Source of the DNA: Pseudomonadota bacterium
Lineage (GTDB): Bacteria > Pseudomonadota > Gammaproteobacteria > Xanthomonadales > Rhodanobacteraceae
DNA length: 34,254 bases
NCBI GenBank assembly: GCA_018240505.1
Contig: JAFEFQ010000271.1
Location: 1-34,254 of the forward strand
Reading direction: 5' to 3'
The first letter of the stretch is position 1. Each line of letters begins with the position of its first letter. Both the position numbers and the translations under genes were made by a program. This document shows, piece by piece, positions 25,082 to 33,760 of this stretch. Under the pieces are notes generated by a model that did not search any database, had not been told where the DNA came from, and saw only the letters and a list, made by a program, of their open reading frames with translations.

Positions 25082-26386
25082 TCAAGGCGCACTGCTGCTC
25101 AGAAAATCCAGGCTCGCCTGCAGCATCGCCGCGACGCCGACCGGCAGCGCGCCTTCGTCGAGGAAGAATTTCGGCGAGTGATTCATCGGCGCGGTCGCAG
25201 CATCTTGTCCGCTCGGCGTCGCGCCGACGAAGAAGTAGACGGATGGCGCTTTCGCGCCGAGCGCGAAATACGGGAAATCCTCCGACGCGGTCCAGCGCGG
25301 CGACTCGATCACCTTGTCCTTGCCGACGGCTTTCTCGAGGCTTTCGCGCACGCGCGCGGTCAGCGCGGGATCATTGTAGTTGACCGGGTTGGTGCTCTCG
25401 CTCGACGGAATCTGCGCGTCGACCGTCGCGCCGTTCGCCGCGGCGACGTGCTCGGCCGTGCGCCGCAGGCTGTCCATGATCTGCTTGCGCATGCCTTCGT
25501 CGAACGTACGGATCGTGCCGGTCAACTCCGCGCTGTCGGGCACGATGTTGAAGCGCGTGCCGCCGTGGAACGTGCCGAAGGTCAGCACGGCCGGATTCTT
25601 GCTGATGTCGAGCTGGCGGCTGACGATGGTCTGCGCGGCGGTGACGATCTCGGCCGCGGTGACGATCGGGTCGATCCCGGCCCAAGGCACGGCGCCGTGC
25701 GTCTGCTTGCCGTGCACGATGATGTGGAACGCATCGGAGCTGGCCATCGCGCCGCCCGGACGCACGCCGACGAGGCCGACGTTGAGCGAGCTGACGACGT
25801 GCATGCCGAACACGGCATCGGGTTTGAAATCCTTGAACACGTCGTCCTTGACCATCAGTGAAGCGCCGCCTTCCTCGCCCGGAGGCGCACCCTCCTCGGC
25901 CGGCTGGAAGACCAGCATGATTTCGCCGGGCAGGTCGCTCTTCATCTTCGCGAAGATCTCGGCCAGTCCGAGCAGCATCGCCGTGTGCGAATCGTGGCCG
26001 CAGGCGTGCATGACGCCGACCTCGCGGCCGGCGTACTGCGACTTCACCTTCGAGGCAAACGGCAGGTCGACCTGCTCGGTCACCGGCAGCGCGTCCATGT
26101 CGGCGCGGATCGCGAGCCGGCGCCCCGGCTTGCCGCCCTTGAGCACGCCGGTGACGCCGGTGTGGGCGATGCCGGTACGCACGGTGTAGCCGAGCTTCTT
26201 CAACTCGTCGGCGACGATCTTTGCCGTGCGCGTTTCGCGGTTGGACAGTTCCGGATGCTGGTGGAAGTCGCGCCGCCACGCGGTCACGTCGGGCAACACG
26301 CCTTGCGCGAGCTGCGAGCTGGTTTCCGCCGCGCCCGCGCCGACGCACAAACTCGACAAGGTCAACGCAAGAACAAGACGACGCAT
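25082..26386 (-). CDS. Secreted M20 family amidohydrolase
   Basis: A 434-residue zinc metallohydrolase of the M20D/amidohydrolase type, related to hippurate and N-acyl amino acid hydrolases. A signal peptide (MRRLVLALTLSSLCVGAGA) places it outside the cytoplasm. Metal and catalytic motifs are DFHQHPELSNRE, RADMDALPV, HACGHDSHTAMLLG and FQPAEEGAPPGEEGGA, and a C-terminal MNHSPKFFLDEGAL supplies another metal ligand. ATG 26386 has the strong site GGAGGGAG. The substrate is not known. It is followed closely by the secreted unknown protein. Confidence 0.9.
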   Translation of the reverse strand: MRRLVLALTLSSLCVGAGAAETSSQLAQGVLPDVTAWRRDFHQHPELSNRETRTAKIVADELKKLGYTVRTGIAHTGVTGVLKGGKPGRRLAIRADMDALPVTEQVDLPFASKVKSQYAGREVGVMHACGHDSHTAMLLGLAEIFAKMKSDLPGEIMLVFQPAEEGAPPGEEGGASLMVKDDVFKDFKPDAVFGMHVVSSLNVGLVGVRPGGAMASSDAFHIIVHGKQTHGAVPWAGIDPIVTAAEIVTAAQTIVSRQLDISKNPAVLTFGTFHGGTRFNIVPDSAELTGTIRTFDEGMRKQIMDSLRRTAEHVAAANGATVDAQIPSSESTNPVNYNDPALTARVRESLEKAVGKDKVIESPRWTASEDFPYFALGAKAPSVYFFVGATPSGQDAATAPMNHSPKFFLDEGALPVGVAAMLQASLDFLSSSAP

Positions 26387-26458
26387 GGCTCTCCCTCCAG
26401 AAAGGCAATGGACTTCGTGGCTCCTCGCTGCAGCGACGGGCGCAACAACGAGTGGGCC

Positions 26459-27721
26459 TCAGACTCCGAGCACCAAGTCCTCCGCCTCGACGCGATCGAG
26501 ACGGATGCGGTTGGCGAACAGCGAGAACGCGAGCGTGCCGGCGAGGCCGTGCGCGTTCTGCACCCATGGCGGAATATACACGGGCGCGGCGATGAAACCC
26601 GAATCGAAATACGGCTCGAGCGCGAGCACGTCGTGCAGGGTCATCTTGCCGGCGAACAGGCTGCGGCAGAGCTTGAGCTTGCCGTTTTTCAGCGCCCAGC
26701 GGAAGAACGTGTGCACGGACAAGAGGCCGTGCAGGTAGACCGTGTCCTTGGTGAACGCCGCGCCGCCGCCGAGCGGCGCGCCGCGGAACACGCGCATCGC
26801 CGAAGTGAAGCTGTCGGTTTCATTCTGCCCGGCATCGAGGAAGAACTTGAACACTTCGATGAAGTCGGCGCCGTTCAAAGCCAGGTCGATCGCGAGGATG
26901 CGCAGCGAGATGCGCTTCATGCGGCCGATGTCGATCGCGCCCGACATCAGCTCGGCGAACGTGGCCAGGCCTTCCTGCGTCGCGGTGATGCGCGGCGAGT
27001 TGAGCGCGAGCGATTTCAGGTGCGGCTGGCCGCGGCCGTTGAGCGCGGTCAGCGTGTGCACGAACGCCTCGTGCTCGAGCAGCTGGTGGTGGTCGTAGCT
27101 GGAAAAGTTCGCGCCGGCGCGCAGGCGGATGCGGGTCGGACCGGCGGCGGCCTTCGCGATCAGGTCGGGATCGAGCTCCACGCCGACCTTGTCGTGGCTG
27201 AAGAACGCGCCGATCTCGCGCTGCAATTCGTCGCGCAACTGCGCGGCCGGAATGCTCGCCGCGTTGTCGTCCTCGACCAGCTCGCTGCCGAGTTCGTCGG
27301 CGAGCTCGATGAAATGCCGTGCCGCGTCGAGATTGCTGACCGTGCCGCCCGGCAGGCGGTCGCCCGGTCGGCCGAACAGGCGCACGGAATGTTCGGTGAT
27401 CGCCGGCGTGCCGGCCGCGTCGAGCAACTCCGTCGCGTAGATCCACGACTGCGCCGCGCGGCGCAGATAGTCGCCGACCGGATGCTGCGCGGCCGCGGCG
27501 AGAAAAATGTCTTCGAGTTCCTCGCGTGCGGCCGCCTGGTCGGTCTTCGCGTATGCAACGTCCGGCAGCAGCGGATTGCCGCGCCGCCAGCCGTCGAGGA
27601 ATTGGGCCTGCACCGAGGCCGGCCAGCTCACCGCGCCGAGCAGCTTGATGCCCTTGACCGCCGCGACGAGGCGGCGGTCGAGCTCGCTCAAGCCGTCCAG
27701 CAATGCGCCGTCGTCGCCCAT
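26459..27721 (-). CDS. DUF1704 metallopeptidase-like (QEGLA motif) protein
   Basis: A 420-residue cytoplasmic protein of the DUF1704 / flavohemoglobin expression-modulating QEGLA family. It carries HEAFVH (217-222), an HExxxH zinc motif, and TQEGLATFAEL (QEGLA at 249-253), whose Glu could be the third ligand. Eukaryotic relatives (MATCAP/KIAA0895) are tyrosine carboxypeptidases with the same atypical motif; the bacterial substrate is unknown. There is no signal peptide or membrane segment. It begins at ATG 27721, 33 bases after the sulfotransferase stop, and is followed after 72 bases by the amidohydrolase. Confidence 0.82.
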   Translation of the reverse strand: MGDDGALLDGLSELDRRLVAAVKGIKLLGAVSWPASVQAQFLDGWRRGNPLLPDVAYAKTDQAAAREELEDIFLAAAAQHPVGDYLRRAAQSWIYATELLDAAGTPAITEHSVRLFGRPGDRLPGGTVSNLDAARHFIELADELGSELVEDDNAASIPAAQLRDELQREIGAFFSHDKVGVELDPDLIAKAAAGPTRIRLRAGANFSSYDHHQLLEHEAFVHTLTALNGRGQPHLKSLALNSPRITATQEGLATFAELMSGAIDIGRMKRISLRILAIDLALNGADFIEVFKFFLDAGQNETDSFTSAMRVFRGAPLGGGAAFTKDTVYLHGLLSVHTFFRWALKNGKLKLCRSLFAGKMTLHDVLALEPYFDSGFIAAPVYIPPWVQNAHGLAGTLAFSLFANRIRLDRVEAEDLVLGV

Positions 27722-27754
27722 GCCGGCGACCTTAGCGCATCGCCGCGGCCTTGC

Positions 27755-29338
27755 CTACTTGCCGGCAAACGGCGGCATGCCCAGGGCCGCGCGCAACGGA
27801 TCGAGCAGGCTGGCGTACTTCGCCGCGCGCGCGGTGTCGCGGCGCAGGGGTTCGCGCACCTGTCCGGCGCTGGCCGTGCGCACGACGCGCTCGGTCTCGT
27901 GGAAGCGCAGGCAGCGTTCGTCGAACGGCAGGTCGCAGAAGGCCAGCAGCGCGCGGATCTGCGCCTCGCTGTCGGCGACGAGCGCTTCGTAGTCCTGCAC
28001 ATGCGTCTGCGCCGGATGCAGCTCGCGCCATCGCTGCGTCGCGCGATCGAAGTCATGAGAATAGCGCGCGATATCTTCGAGATCGTAGCTGAAAGGCTGG
28101 CCGCCGCCGGCGAACAACTGGCGAAAACAGGCGAGCGCGGTTTCCAGCGGATCGCGCCGGCAGATCACCACGCGCGCGCCCGGCAGCATCGCCAGCGCGG
28201 CGCCGAGGTATTGCCAGTTGTCCGGCAGCTTGTCGGTGAAGCGCGGACGTTCGCGCCGCCAGCGCGCGGTGCGTTCGAGGTAGCGCGCGCCGAGGCGCTG
28301 CCAGTCGGCCGGCGAAGCCGCGGCCACCCACACAGGGAAAGGTTCGCCGCGGCGGCGCGATTCCTCGTCCAGCACCGCGGGCAGGTCGGCCAGTTCGCCC
28401 GCGCCGTCGACCTGCGCGTGCGAGGCGAGAATCTGCTCGGTCAGGCTCGAGCCCGCGCGCGGCAGGCTGACGATGAAGATCGCCTCCTCGCCCTGCCCGC
28501 CCGCTGCGCCGACCGGCAGCGGCGTGAACGCCGCGAGGATCGCATCGACGCGCGCGCTGAACCGCGCGGCGTCCCACGGACGGTGGCGGCGCACGCTCGC
28601 ATTGGCGGCGAGATAGGTGTGGAACGCATCGTCGTAGCGAGCGAGATCCTCGTAGCCGCGCGCGAGCGCGAACAGGATGGAATTGCGATCGTCGACGCCG
28701 AGGTCGGCGCGCGCGATGCGCTCCATCGCGGCGACATCGTTCGCATCGAAGCGTTGATTCTTGAGATTGGCGAGGCCGAGCCAGGCCTCGGCGGCAGCGT
28801 GCTGCGCGAGGATGCGCCGGTACCGCGCCGCCGACTCGGCGAAGCGGCCCGTCACGCGCAAGGCATGGGCGTGCAGGAATTGCGCGCGCAGGTTGTCCGG
28901 CGCGAGTTGCGTCGCGCGTTCGAGCACGGGCAGCGCCTCCTCGTTGCGCAGGTCCTCGCACAAGGCCTTGGCGTGGTTGTACCAGAGCGGCGCGAGATCG
29001 GGCGCGAGCGTGCAGGCGCGCGCGAACGCGGTCGCGGCGCCGGCCTTGTCGCCGAGACGGCCGAGCGCGTTGCCGAGGCTGTTGTGCGCGAGCGCATCGT
29101 CGGGCTGCAGCGCGATCGCTTCGCGCAGGTTCGCCGCCGCCTCGCCATGCCGGCCCTGCATGGCCAGCGCGCTGCCGAGCAGGCGCAGGATCTCCGCATG
29201 CCGCGGCGCGAGCGCCATCGCGCCGACCAAGGCGTGCTCGGCGGCGACCGCGTCGTTGCGGCGCAAGGCATCCTTCGCCCTGGCCAGCGCCGTCGTCACC
29301 GCGGCGGGCACCGATGCGGAACTCGAGCGAGCCGTCAT
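27755..29338 (-). CDS. TPR-repeat sulfotransferase family protein
   Basis: A 527-residue protein. The first ~270 residues are tetratricopeptide repeats (EILRLLGSALAMQGRHGEAA, LAHNSLGNALGRLGDKAGAA and so on). The rest is a PAPS-dependent sulfotransferase-like domain with the 5'-phosphosulfate loop FIVSLPRAGSSLTEQILASH and the 3'-phosphate region VVICRRDPLETALACF. It may sulfate proteins or glycans; acceptor unknown. The ATG at 29338 overlaps the rsgA stop (TGATG), so it is probably coupled. The P-loop has PRAGS where many members have PRSGT. Confidence 0.86.
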   Translation of the reverse strand: MTARSSSASVPAAVTTALARAKDALRRNDAVAAEHALVGAMALAPRHAEILRLLGSALAMQGRHGEAAANLREAIALQPDDALAHNSLGNALGRLGDKAGAATAFARACTLAPDLAPLWYNHAKALCEDLRNEEALPVLERATQLAPDNLRAQFLHAHALRVTGRFAESAARYRRILAQHAAAEAWLGLANLKNQRFDANDVAAMERIARADLGVDDRNSILFALARGYEDLARYDDAFHTYLAANASVRRHRPWDAARFSARVDAILAAFTPLPVGAAGGQGEEAIFIVSLPRAGSSLTEQILASHAQVDGAGELADLPAVLDEESRRRGEPFPVWVAAASPADWQRLGARYLERTARWRRERPRFTDKLPDNWQYLGAALAMLPGARVVICRRDPLETALACFRQLFAGGGQPFSYDLEDIARYSHDFDRATQRWRELHPAQTHVQDYEALVADSEAQIRALLAFCDLPFDERCLRFHETERVVRTASAGQVREPLRRDTARAAKYASLLDPLRAALGMPPFAGK

Positions 29339-30435
29339 CAGCGCCGGCCGTACTTGTCGACGAGGCGCTTGCCGAGCGCGCGCGTCTGCACCTTCGCATC
29401 GGCCTTGCGTTCGAGTTGCACGACGAACGATTCGTTCGCGCTGCCGAGCTCTTCGCGCAATTTCCGGTAGTTCTCCCAGCGCGCCGGATCGAGCGCGCCC
29501 GATTCGAGCGCGGCGCGCACCGCGCAGCCGGGTTCGGCGCCGTGCGCGCAATCGCCGAAGCGGCATTCGAGCGCGAGCGCCTCGATATCGTCGAAGCTCG
29601 ACGCGGCGAGGTCCTCCTCGCCCGTGAGTTTCAGTTCGCGCATGCCGGGCGTGTCGATCAGGCAGCCGCCGCTCGGCAGCGCGATCAACGCGCGCTGCGT
29701 GGTCGTGTGGCGGCCGCGACTGTCGTGCTCGCGCACCGTGCCGGTGGCCTGGCGCTCGCGCCCGAGCAGGGTGTTCGTCAAGGTCGACTTGCCGGCGCCG
29801 CTCGAGCCGAGCAGCACGGCGCTGTCGCCGCGGCGCAGATGGCGCAGCAGCGGCGCGACCGCCCTCGCATCCTTGGCGTTGAGCGCATGCACTTCGACGT
29901 CCTGCGGCAACTGCGCACGCAACGCGGCGATTTCGGTGTGCCGCGCGGCGTCGGCGACGAGATCGGCCTTGGTCAGCACGATCACCGGCCGCACGCCGCT
30001 GCCGGCGATCAGCAGCAGATAGCGCTCGATGCGGCGCGGATTGAAGTCGCCGTCGAGTCCCATGAGCACGAAGGCGGTGTCGATGTTCGTGGCGATGATC
30101 TGGCGCGCGTAGCGCTCGCCCGCGGCGGCGCGCGCGAGCACGCTGCGCCGCGGCAGCACTTGCTGGATGACCGCCGGCGTCGCCGCATCGACGAGGACGA
30201 AATCGCCGACCGCCGGGCGGGCGTCGGGCGCGGCGCGGCGGCGCAGGAATCGCGGCGCGGGCTGGGCGGGGAATTCCTCCTCGCCGTCGCTGAGCACGTA
30301 GCCGTTGCGGTGCTGGACGATCACGCGGGCGAGGCGCCAGCTCTGCGCCGCCCCGTCGGGCAAGGGCGTGTCGTCGCGCCAGCCGATGGCGTGCAAGGCT
30401 TGAGGCGGTTTGTCCAGCGATGGCATGCTCGACAT
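29338..30435 (-). CDS. rsgA: Small ribosomal subunit biogenesis GTPase RsgA
   Basis: Circularly permuted GTPase that tests and matures the 30S subunit. The 365-residue product shows the permuted motif order: G4 (LTKADLV) before G1 (GSSGAGKSTL), then DTPG (G3). An N-terminal OB-like domain and a C-terminal zinc knuckle (CRFGDCAHGAEPGC) bind the ribosome. The start is ATG 30435 or ATG 30426 (MSSMPSL). It is divergent from the glycosyltransferase gene with only 44 bases between them. Confidence 0.95.
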   Translation of the reverse strand: MSSMPSLDKPPQALHAIGWRDDTPLPDGAAQSWRLARVIVQHRNGYVLSDGEEEFPAQPAPRFLRRRAAPDARPAVGDFVLVDAATPAVIQQVLPRRSVLARAAAGERYARQIIATNIDTAFVLMGLDGDFNPRRIERYLLLIAGSGVRPVIVLTKADLVADAARHTEIAALRAQLPQDVEVHALNAKDARAVAPLLRHLRRGDSAVLLGSSGAGKSTLTNTLLGRERQATGTVREHDSRGRHTTTQRALIALPSGGCLIDTPGMRELKLTGEEDLAASSFDDIEALALECRFGDCAHGAEPGCAVRAALESGALDPARWENYRKLREELGSANESFVVQLERKADAKVQTRALGKRLVDKYGRR

Positions 30436-30479
30436 TCTAGCCGGGCAACCGAAGAACTGACGAGGACGACAAGTCGCGC

Positions 30480-31571
30480 ATGCGTCTGTGCCTGAACATG
30501 ATCGTGAAGAACGAGGTCGCGGTCATCGACCGTTGCCTGCGTTCCGTGCTGGCGCACGTCGATTGCTGGGCGATCGCCGACACGGGTTCGACCGACGGCA
30601 CCCAGGACCGCATCCGGCAGTTACTTGGGCATCTGCCCGGCGAGCTGATCGAACGGCCGTGGGTCGATTTCGCGAGCAACCGCAACGAGGCGCTGGCCCT
30701 CGCGCGCCGGCACGGCGACTATGCGCTCATCATCGACGCGGACGACGTGTTCGAGGTCGATGCGGGACGCGGGTTCGGCGGCCTCGACGGGCCCGGCTAC
30801 GCGCTGGAGATCGTCGACCGGCACACGAACTATTGGCGCGACGCGCTCGTGCGTCTCGACCTGGACTGGGCCTGGGAAGGGGTCGTGCACGAGCACCTGA
30901 CCTGCGCGCAACTCGCCGGCGTGAGGAAACTCGGCGGCGCGCGCATCCGTCGCATCGGTGGCGGCGCGCGCAGCCAGGGCGATCCGCGCGACAAGTACCG
31001 GCGCGACGTCGACGTGCTGCGCCGCGCCCTTGTCGACGAGCCCGGCAACGCACGCCACGTGTTCTATCTCGCGCAAAGCCTGCGCGACGCCGGCCAGCCC
31101 GCCGAGGCGATCGACGTCTACCGGCAACGCGTCGACATGGGCGGCTGGGTCGAGGAAGTATACTTTTCCAAGTTCATGATCGCCCGGCTCAGGCAGCAAC
31201 TGGGGCATCCGTTCGACGAGGTCGTCGCCGCCTATCTCGACGCCCACCGCTTTCGGCCGGCGCGCGCGGAACCGGCGTGCTTTCTCGCCCAATATCTGCG
31301 CATGCAGGGGCGACACGCCGAGGCCTGCGACTACGCGCGCATCGCCTGCGCGACGCCTCCGTCCACGGACAGCCTGCGCGTCCATCGTCCCGCCTACGGC
31401 TGGCTGGCGCGCTACGAACTGGCCGCCGCGCTTTACGCGTTGCAGGACTATGCCGCCTGCATCGCGGTCTCGCGCGAAATGCTCGCCGATCCGCTGCTTC
31501 CGCCCGGCGAAGCGCCGCGCGTGCGCCAGAATATCGCCGCCGCCACGGCCATGGCGGCGCGGCCGGGCTGA
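30480..31571 (+). CDS. Family 2 glycosyltransferase with C-terminal helical repeats
   Basis: A 363-residue cytoplasmic protein. The N-terminal GT-A fold has LCLNMIVKNE, IADTGSTDGTQD (nucleotide-sugar binding) and the acidic metal motif IIDADDVFE. The C-terminal half (from about 190) looks like TPR/Sel1-type helices (DEPGNARHVFYLAQSLRDAG). Such proteins often modify surface glycans or proteins; donor and acceptor are unknown. ATG 30480 begins MRLCLNMIVKN; GAGGA lies about 15 bases upstream, further than usual. Confidence 0.86.
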   Translation: MRLCLNMIVKNEVAVIDRCLRSVLAHVDCWAIADTGSTDGTQDRIRQLLGHLPGELIERPWVDFASNRNEALALARRHGDYALIIDADDVFEVDAGRGFGGLDGPGYALEIVDRHTNYWRDALVRLDLDWAWEGVVHEHLTCAQLAGVRKLGGARIRRIGGGARSQGDPRDKYRRDVDVLRRALVDEPGNARHVFYLAQSLRDAGQPAEAIDVYRQRVDMGGWVEEVYFSKFMIARLRQQLGHPFDEVVAAYLDAHRFRPARAEPACFLAQYLRMQGRHAEACDYARIACATPPSTDSLRVHRPAYGWLARYELAAALYALQDYAACIAVSREMLADPLLPPGEAPRVRQNIAAATAMAARPG

Positions 31572-31601
31572 CCACAGGACGCCGCGGCGCCCGCAAAATG
31601 C

Positions 31602-31629
31602 TTGAATTCGAGCCCTGTTCCGCTAGGAT
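31602..31629 (+). promoter_or_regulatory. Sigma-70 promoter of alaA
   Basis: TTGAAT (31602-31607), a 16-base spacer and TAGGAT (31624-31629) lie about 45 bases before the alaA start in the 103-base gap after the glycosyltransferase gene. Confidence 0.5.
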
Positions 31630-31674
31630 CATTCGTTCAACTTCCGTAAACGCCTCGGAAAGGCCGTGGTTCCC

Positions 31675-32940
31675 ATGTCGATGCAAGGCAAGTCGAGTCG
31701 AGTCAGCAGTCCCGTGCGCACCGGTGCGCGTCTGGAAAACGTGCGTTACGAAATCCGCGGCGCGCTCGCCCGCCGCGCACACGAACTCGAAGCCGCCGGG
31801 CGCAAGATCGCCAAGCTCAACATCGGCAACCCCTCGGTGTTCGGCTTCACCGTGCCCGATCACGTGCGCCAGGCGATCGAGCGCAATCTCGTCTCGAGCG
31901 AGGCCTACTGCCACCAGAAGGGCCTGATCGAGGCGCGCGAGGCGATCGTCGGCCAGCAACATGCGCACGGCATCGCCCAGGCGCATGTCGACCGCATCTT
32001 TATCGGCAACGGCGTCAGCGAACTGATCGACCTCGCGCTGCGCGCGCTGCTCAGCGACGGCGACGAAGTGCTGCTGCCGAGCCCCGACTATCCATTGTGG
32101 AGCGCCGCGGTCACGCTCAACGGCGGCCGCTGCGTCTACTACAGCTGCCCGGCCGAACGCGGGCACACGCCCGACGCGGCCGAGATCGAGGCGCTGGTCA
32201 CGCCGCGCACGCGCGCGATCGTGCTGGTCAACCCGAACAATCCGACCGGCGCGATCTATCCGCGCGAATTGCTCGAAGCGATCGTGCGCATCGCCGACCG
32301 GCACGGCCTCGTGCTGATGTCGGACGAAATCTACGACGAGATCGTCTACGACCAGGCCGATTTCACGCCGCTCGCGAAGCTCGCCGGCGACGTGCCCTGC
32401 CTGACCTTCGACGGCCTGTCGAAGGTGCAGCGTGCCTGCGGCTACCGCGTCGGCTGGCTGTCGATGACCGGCGCGAACGCGGCGATCGAACCGCTCGAAG
32501 CCGCGCTCGACCTGCTCGCGTCCCTGCGCCTGTGCGCGAACGTCGCCGGCCAGTACGCGATCGCGCCGTCGCTCGAAGGGCCGCAGACGATCGCCCAGCT
32601 CGTCGCGCCGGGCGGACGCCTGTACGAGACGCGCGCCGCCGTGATCGAGGCCTGCGCGGCGAGCCGCTGGCTCGACCTCGTCGCGCCGAAGGGCGCGATG
32701 TACGCGTTCCCGAGCGTGCGCGCCGACCGCCTGCCCGGATTCGACGACGAGGCCTTCGCCCTCGACCTGCTCGAAAGCGAGAGCGTGCTGATCGTGCCGG
32801 GCCGCGGCTTCAACTGCGTGCCGCGCAACCATTTCCGCATCACCCTGCTGCCGCTGGCGGCGCAGATGCGCGAAGTGTTCGCGCGCATCGAGCGCGTGCT
32901 CGAACGCATGGCCGCGACGCAGCAACGCCAGGTGGCGTGA
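31675..32940 (+). CDS. alaA: Alanine/pyridoxal-phosphate aminotransferase AlaA
   Basis: PLP-dependent class I aminotransferase, predicted glutamate-pyruvate transaminase making alanine. The 421-residue product closely follows the AlaA (YfbQ) pattern: LENVRYEIRGAL, KLNIGNPSVFGF, IFIGNGVSELI, PSPDYPLW, NPNNPTGA, SDEIYDEIVYD and the Schiff-base lysine in GLSKVQRACGYRVGW. An N-terminal Ser-rich leader of about 15 residues is extra. ATG 31675 (MSMQGKSS) or ATG 31681 may be used. Family-level confidence is high; substrate preference is by similarity. Confidence 0.92.
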   Translation: MSMQGKSSRVSSPVRTGARLENVRYEIRGALARRAHELEAAGRKIAKLNIGNPSVFGFTVPDHVRQAIERNLVSSEAYCHQKGLIEAREAIVGQQHAHGIAQAHVDRIFIGNGVSELIDLALRALLSDGDEVLLPSPDYPLWSAAVTLNGGRCVYYSCPAERGHTPDAAEIEALVTPRTRAIVLVNPNNPTGAIYPRELLEAIVRIADRHGLVLMSDEIYDEIVYDQADFTPLAKLAGDVPCLTFDGLSKVQRACGYRVGWLSMTGANAAIEPLEAALDLLASLRLCANVAGQYAIAPSLEGPQTIAQLVAPGGRLYETRAAVIEACAASRWLDLVAPKGAMYAFPSVRADRLPGFDDEAFALDLLESESVLIVPGRGFNCVPRNHFRITLLPLAAQMREVFARIERVLERMAATQQRQVA

Positions 32941-32950
32941 CGCTGCGATT

Positions 32951-33020
32951 GCAGGGGCGCGATTTATCGCGCCCGGTCTTTCACTCAGCCAAGAGCGGGC
33001 TCGATGAATCGAGCCCCTAC
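32951..33020. repeat. Inverted pair of GTAG-type REP hairpins (BIME)
   Basis: Two perfect hairpins face each other: GGGCGCGA/TCGCGCCC (32955-32974, 4-base loop), preceded by GCAG, and GGGCTCGA/TCGAGCCC (32997-33016, 4-base loop), followed by CTAC (GTAG on the minus strand). GTAG next to a hairpin is the signature of REP/SMAG elements mobilised by RAYT transposases, known from Stenotrophomonas. The two point in opposite directions 22 bases apart. Confidence 0.78.
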
Positions 33021-33024
33021 GCAC

Positions 33025-33621
33025 ATGAATGCATCTCCGCGCTTCCTCGCCCTCGGCGACTCCTACACGATCGGCGAAGGCGTGGCCGAGGCCGAGCGCT
33101 GGCCGGTGCAACTCGCGCAGGCGCTCGGCATCGCCGCGCCTGACATCCTCGCCCGCACCGGCTGGACCACGGACGAACTCGCCGCGGCGATGGCGCAACA
33201 TGCCTTCGATCCGCCCTACGACCTCGTCACGCTGCTGATCGGCGTCAACAACCAGTATCGCGGCCGCGACCTCGCCAACTACCGCGACGAATTCCGCGCG
33301 TTGCTCGAACGCGCGATCGAACTGGCGGGCGGCAGGCCCGGCCGCGTCATCGTCGTCTCGATTCCCGACTGGGGCGTCACGCGCTTCGGCCGTGAAAGCG
33401 GCCGCGACGCGGCACAGACCGCGCGCGAGATCGATCGGTACAACACCGCCAATGCGGAAATTTCCCGGTCGGCGCGCGTCCACCACGTTGACGTGACCGC
33501 GTTTTCGCGCGAGGACCCCGGCCTCGTCGTCGCCGACGGCCTGCATCCGAGCGGCACCGCCTACCGCCGTTGGAGCGAAGCCATCCTGCCCGTTGCACGG
33601 CGTGCGCTCGAGACACGCTGA
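33025..33621 (+). CDS. SGNH/GDSL family hydrolase
   Basis: A 198-residue esterase/lipase-like protein with the four SGNH blocks: GDSYTIGEG (catalytic Ser), a Gly in the TGWTTDEL region, GVNNQYRG (Asn) and DGLHPSG (catalytic Asp and His). No signal peptide is seen from this start, so it is probably cytoplasmic. ATG 33025 was chosen because the earlier ATG at 33004 lies inside a REP hairpin. The physiological ester is unknown. A heptamer array begins five bases after its stop codon. Confidence 0.87.
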   Translation: MNASPRFLALGDSYTIGEGVAEAERWPVQLAQALGIAAPDILARTGWTTDELAAAMAQHAFDPPYDLVTLLIGVNNQYRGRDLANYRDEFRALLERAIELAGGRPGRVIVVSIPDWGVTRFGRESGRDAAQTAREIDRYNTANAEISRSARVHHVDVTAFSREDPGLVVADGLHPSGTAYRRWSEAILPVARRALETR

Positions 33622-33625
33622 TTCC

Positions 33626-33667
33626 CAGCCCTCAGCCCTCAGCCCTCAGCCCTCAGCCCTCAGCCCT
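33626..33667. repeat. Heptanucleotide tandem repeat, 6 perfect copies of CAGCCCT
   Basis: Six contiguous identical 7-base units fill most of the gap after the SGNH hydrolase gene. On the other strand the unit can be read TGAGGGC, close to the TGAGCGG unit upstream of xthA. No protein is encoded. Confidence 0.96.
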
Positions 33668-33760
33668 CAATTCAGTGTCATCACGCTGACTTTCGCGCGA
33701 AACAAACTTTTTATACTTTTTGCTTATGCTGCATTCCCGGGCCGACCCCGGGAGACCGCC

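Noticed and set aside
25985..29470. A very long open frame on the plus strand
   Set aside because: It lies opposite three well-identified minus-strand genes (M20 hydrolase, DUF1704, TPR-sulfotransferase) and has Arg/Ala/Glu-rich, motif-free sequence typical of antisense frames in GC-rich DNA.
33004..33024. An upstream ATG for the SGNH hydrolase
   Set aside because: This ATG lies in the loop and stem of a REP hairpin; ATG 33025 gives the normal family start.
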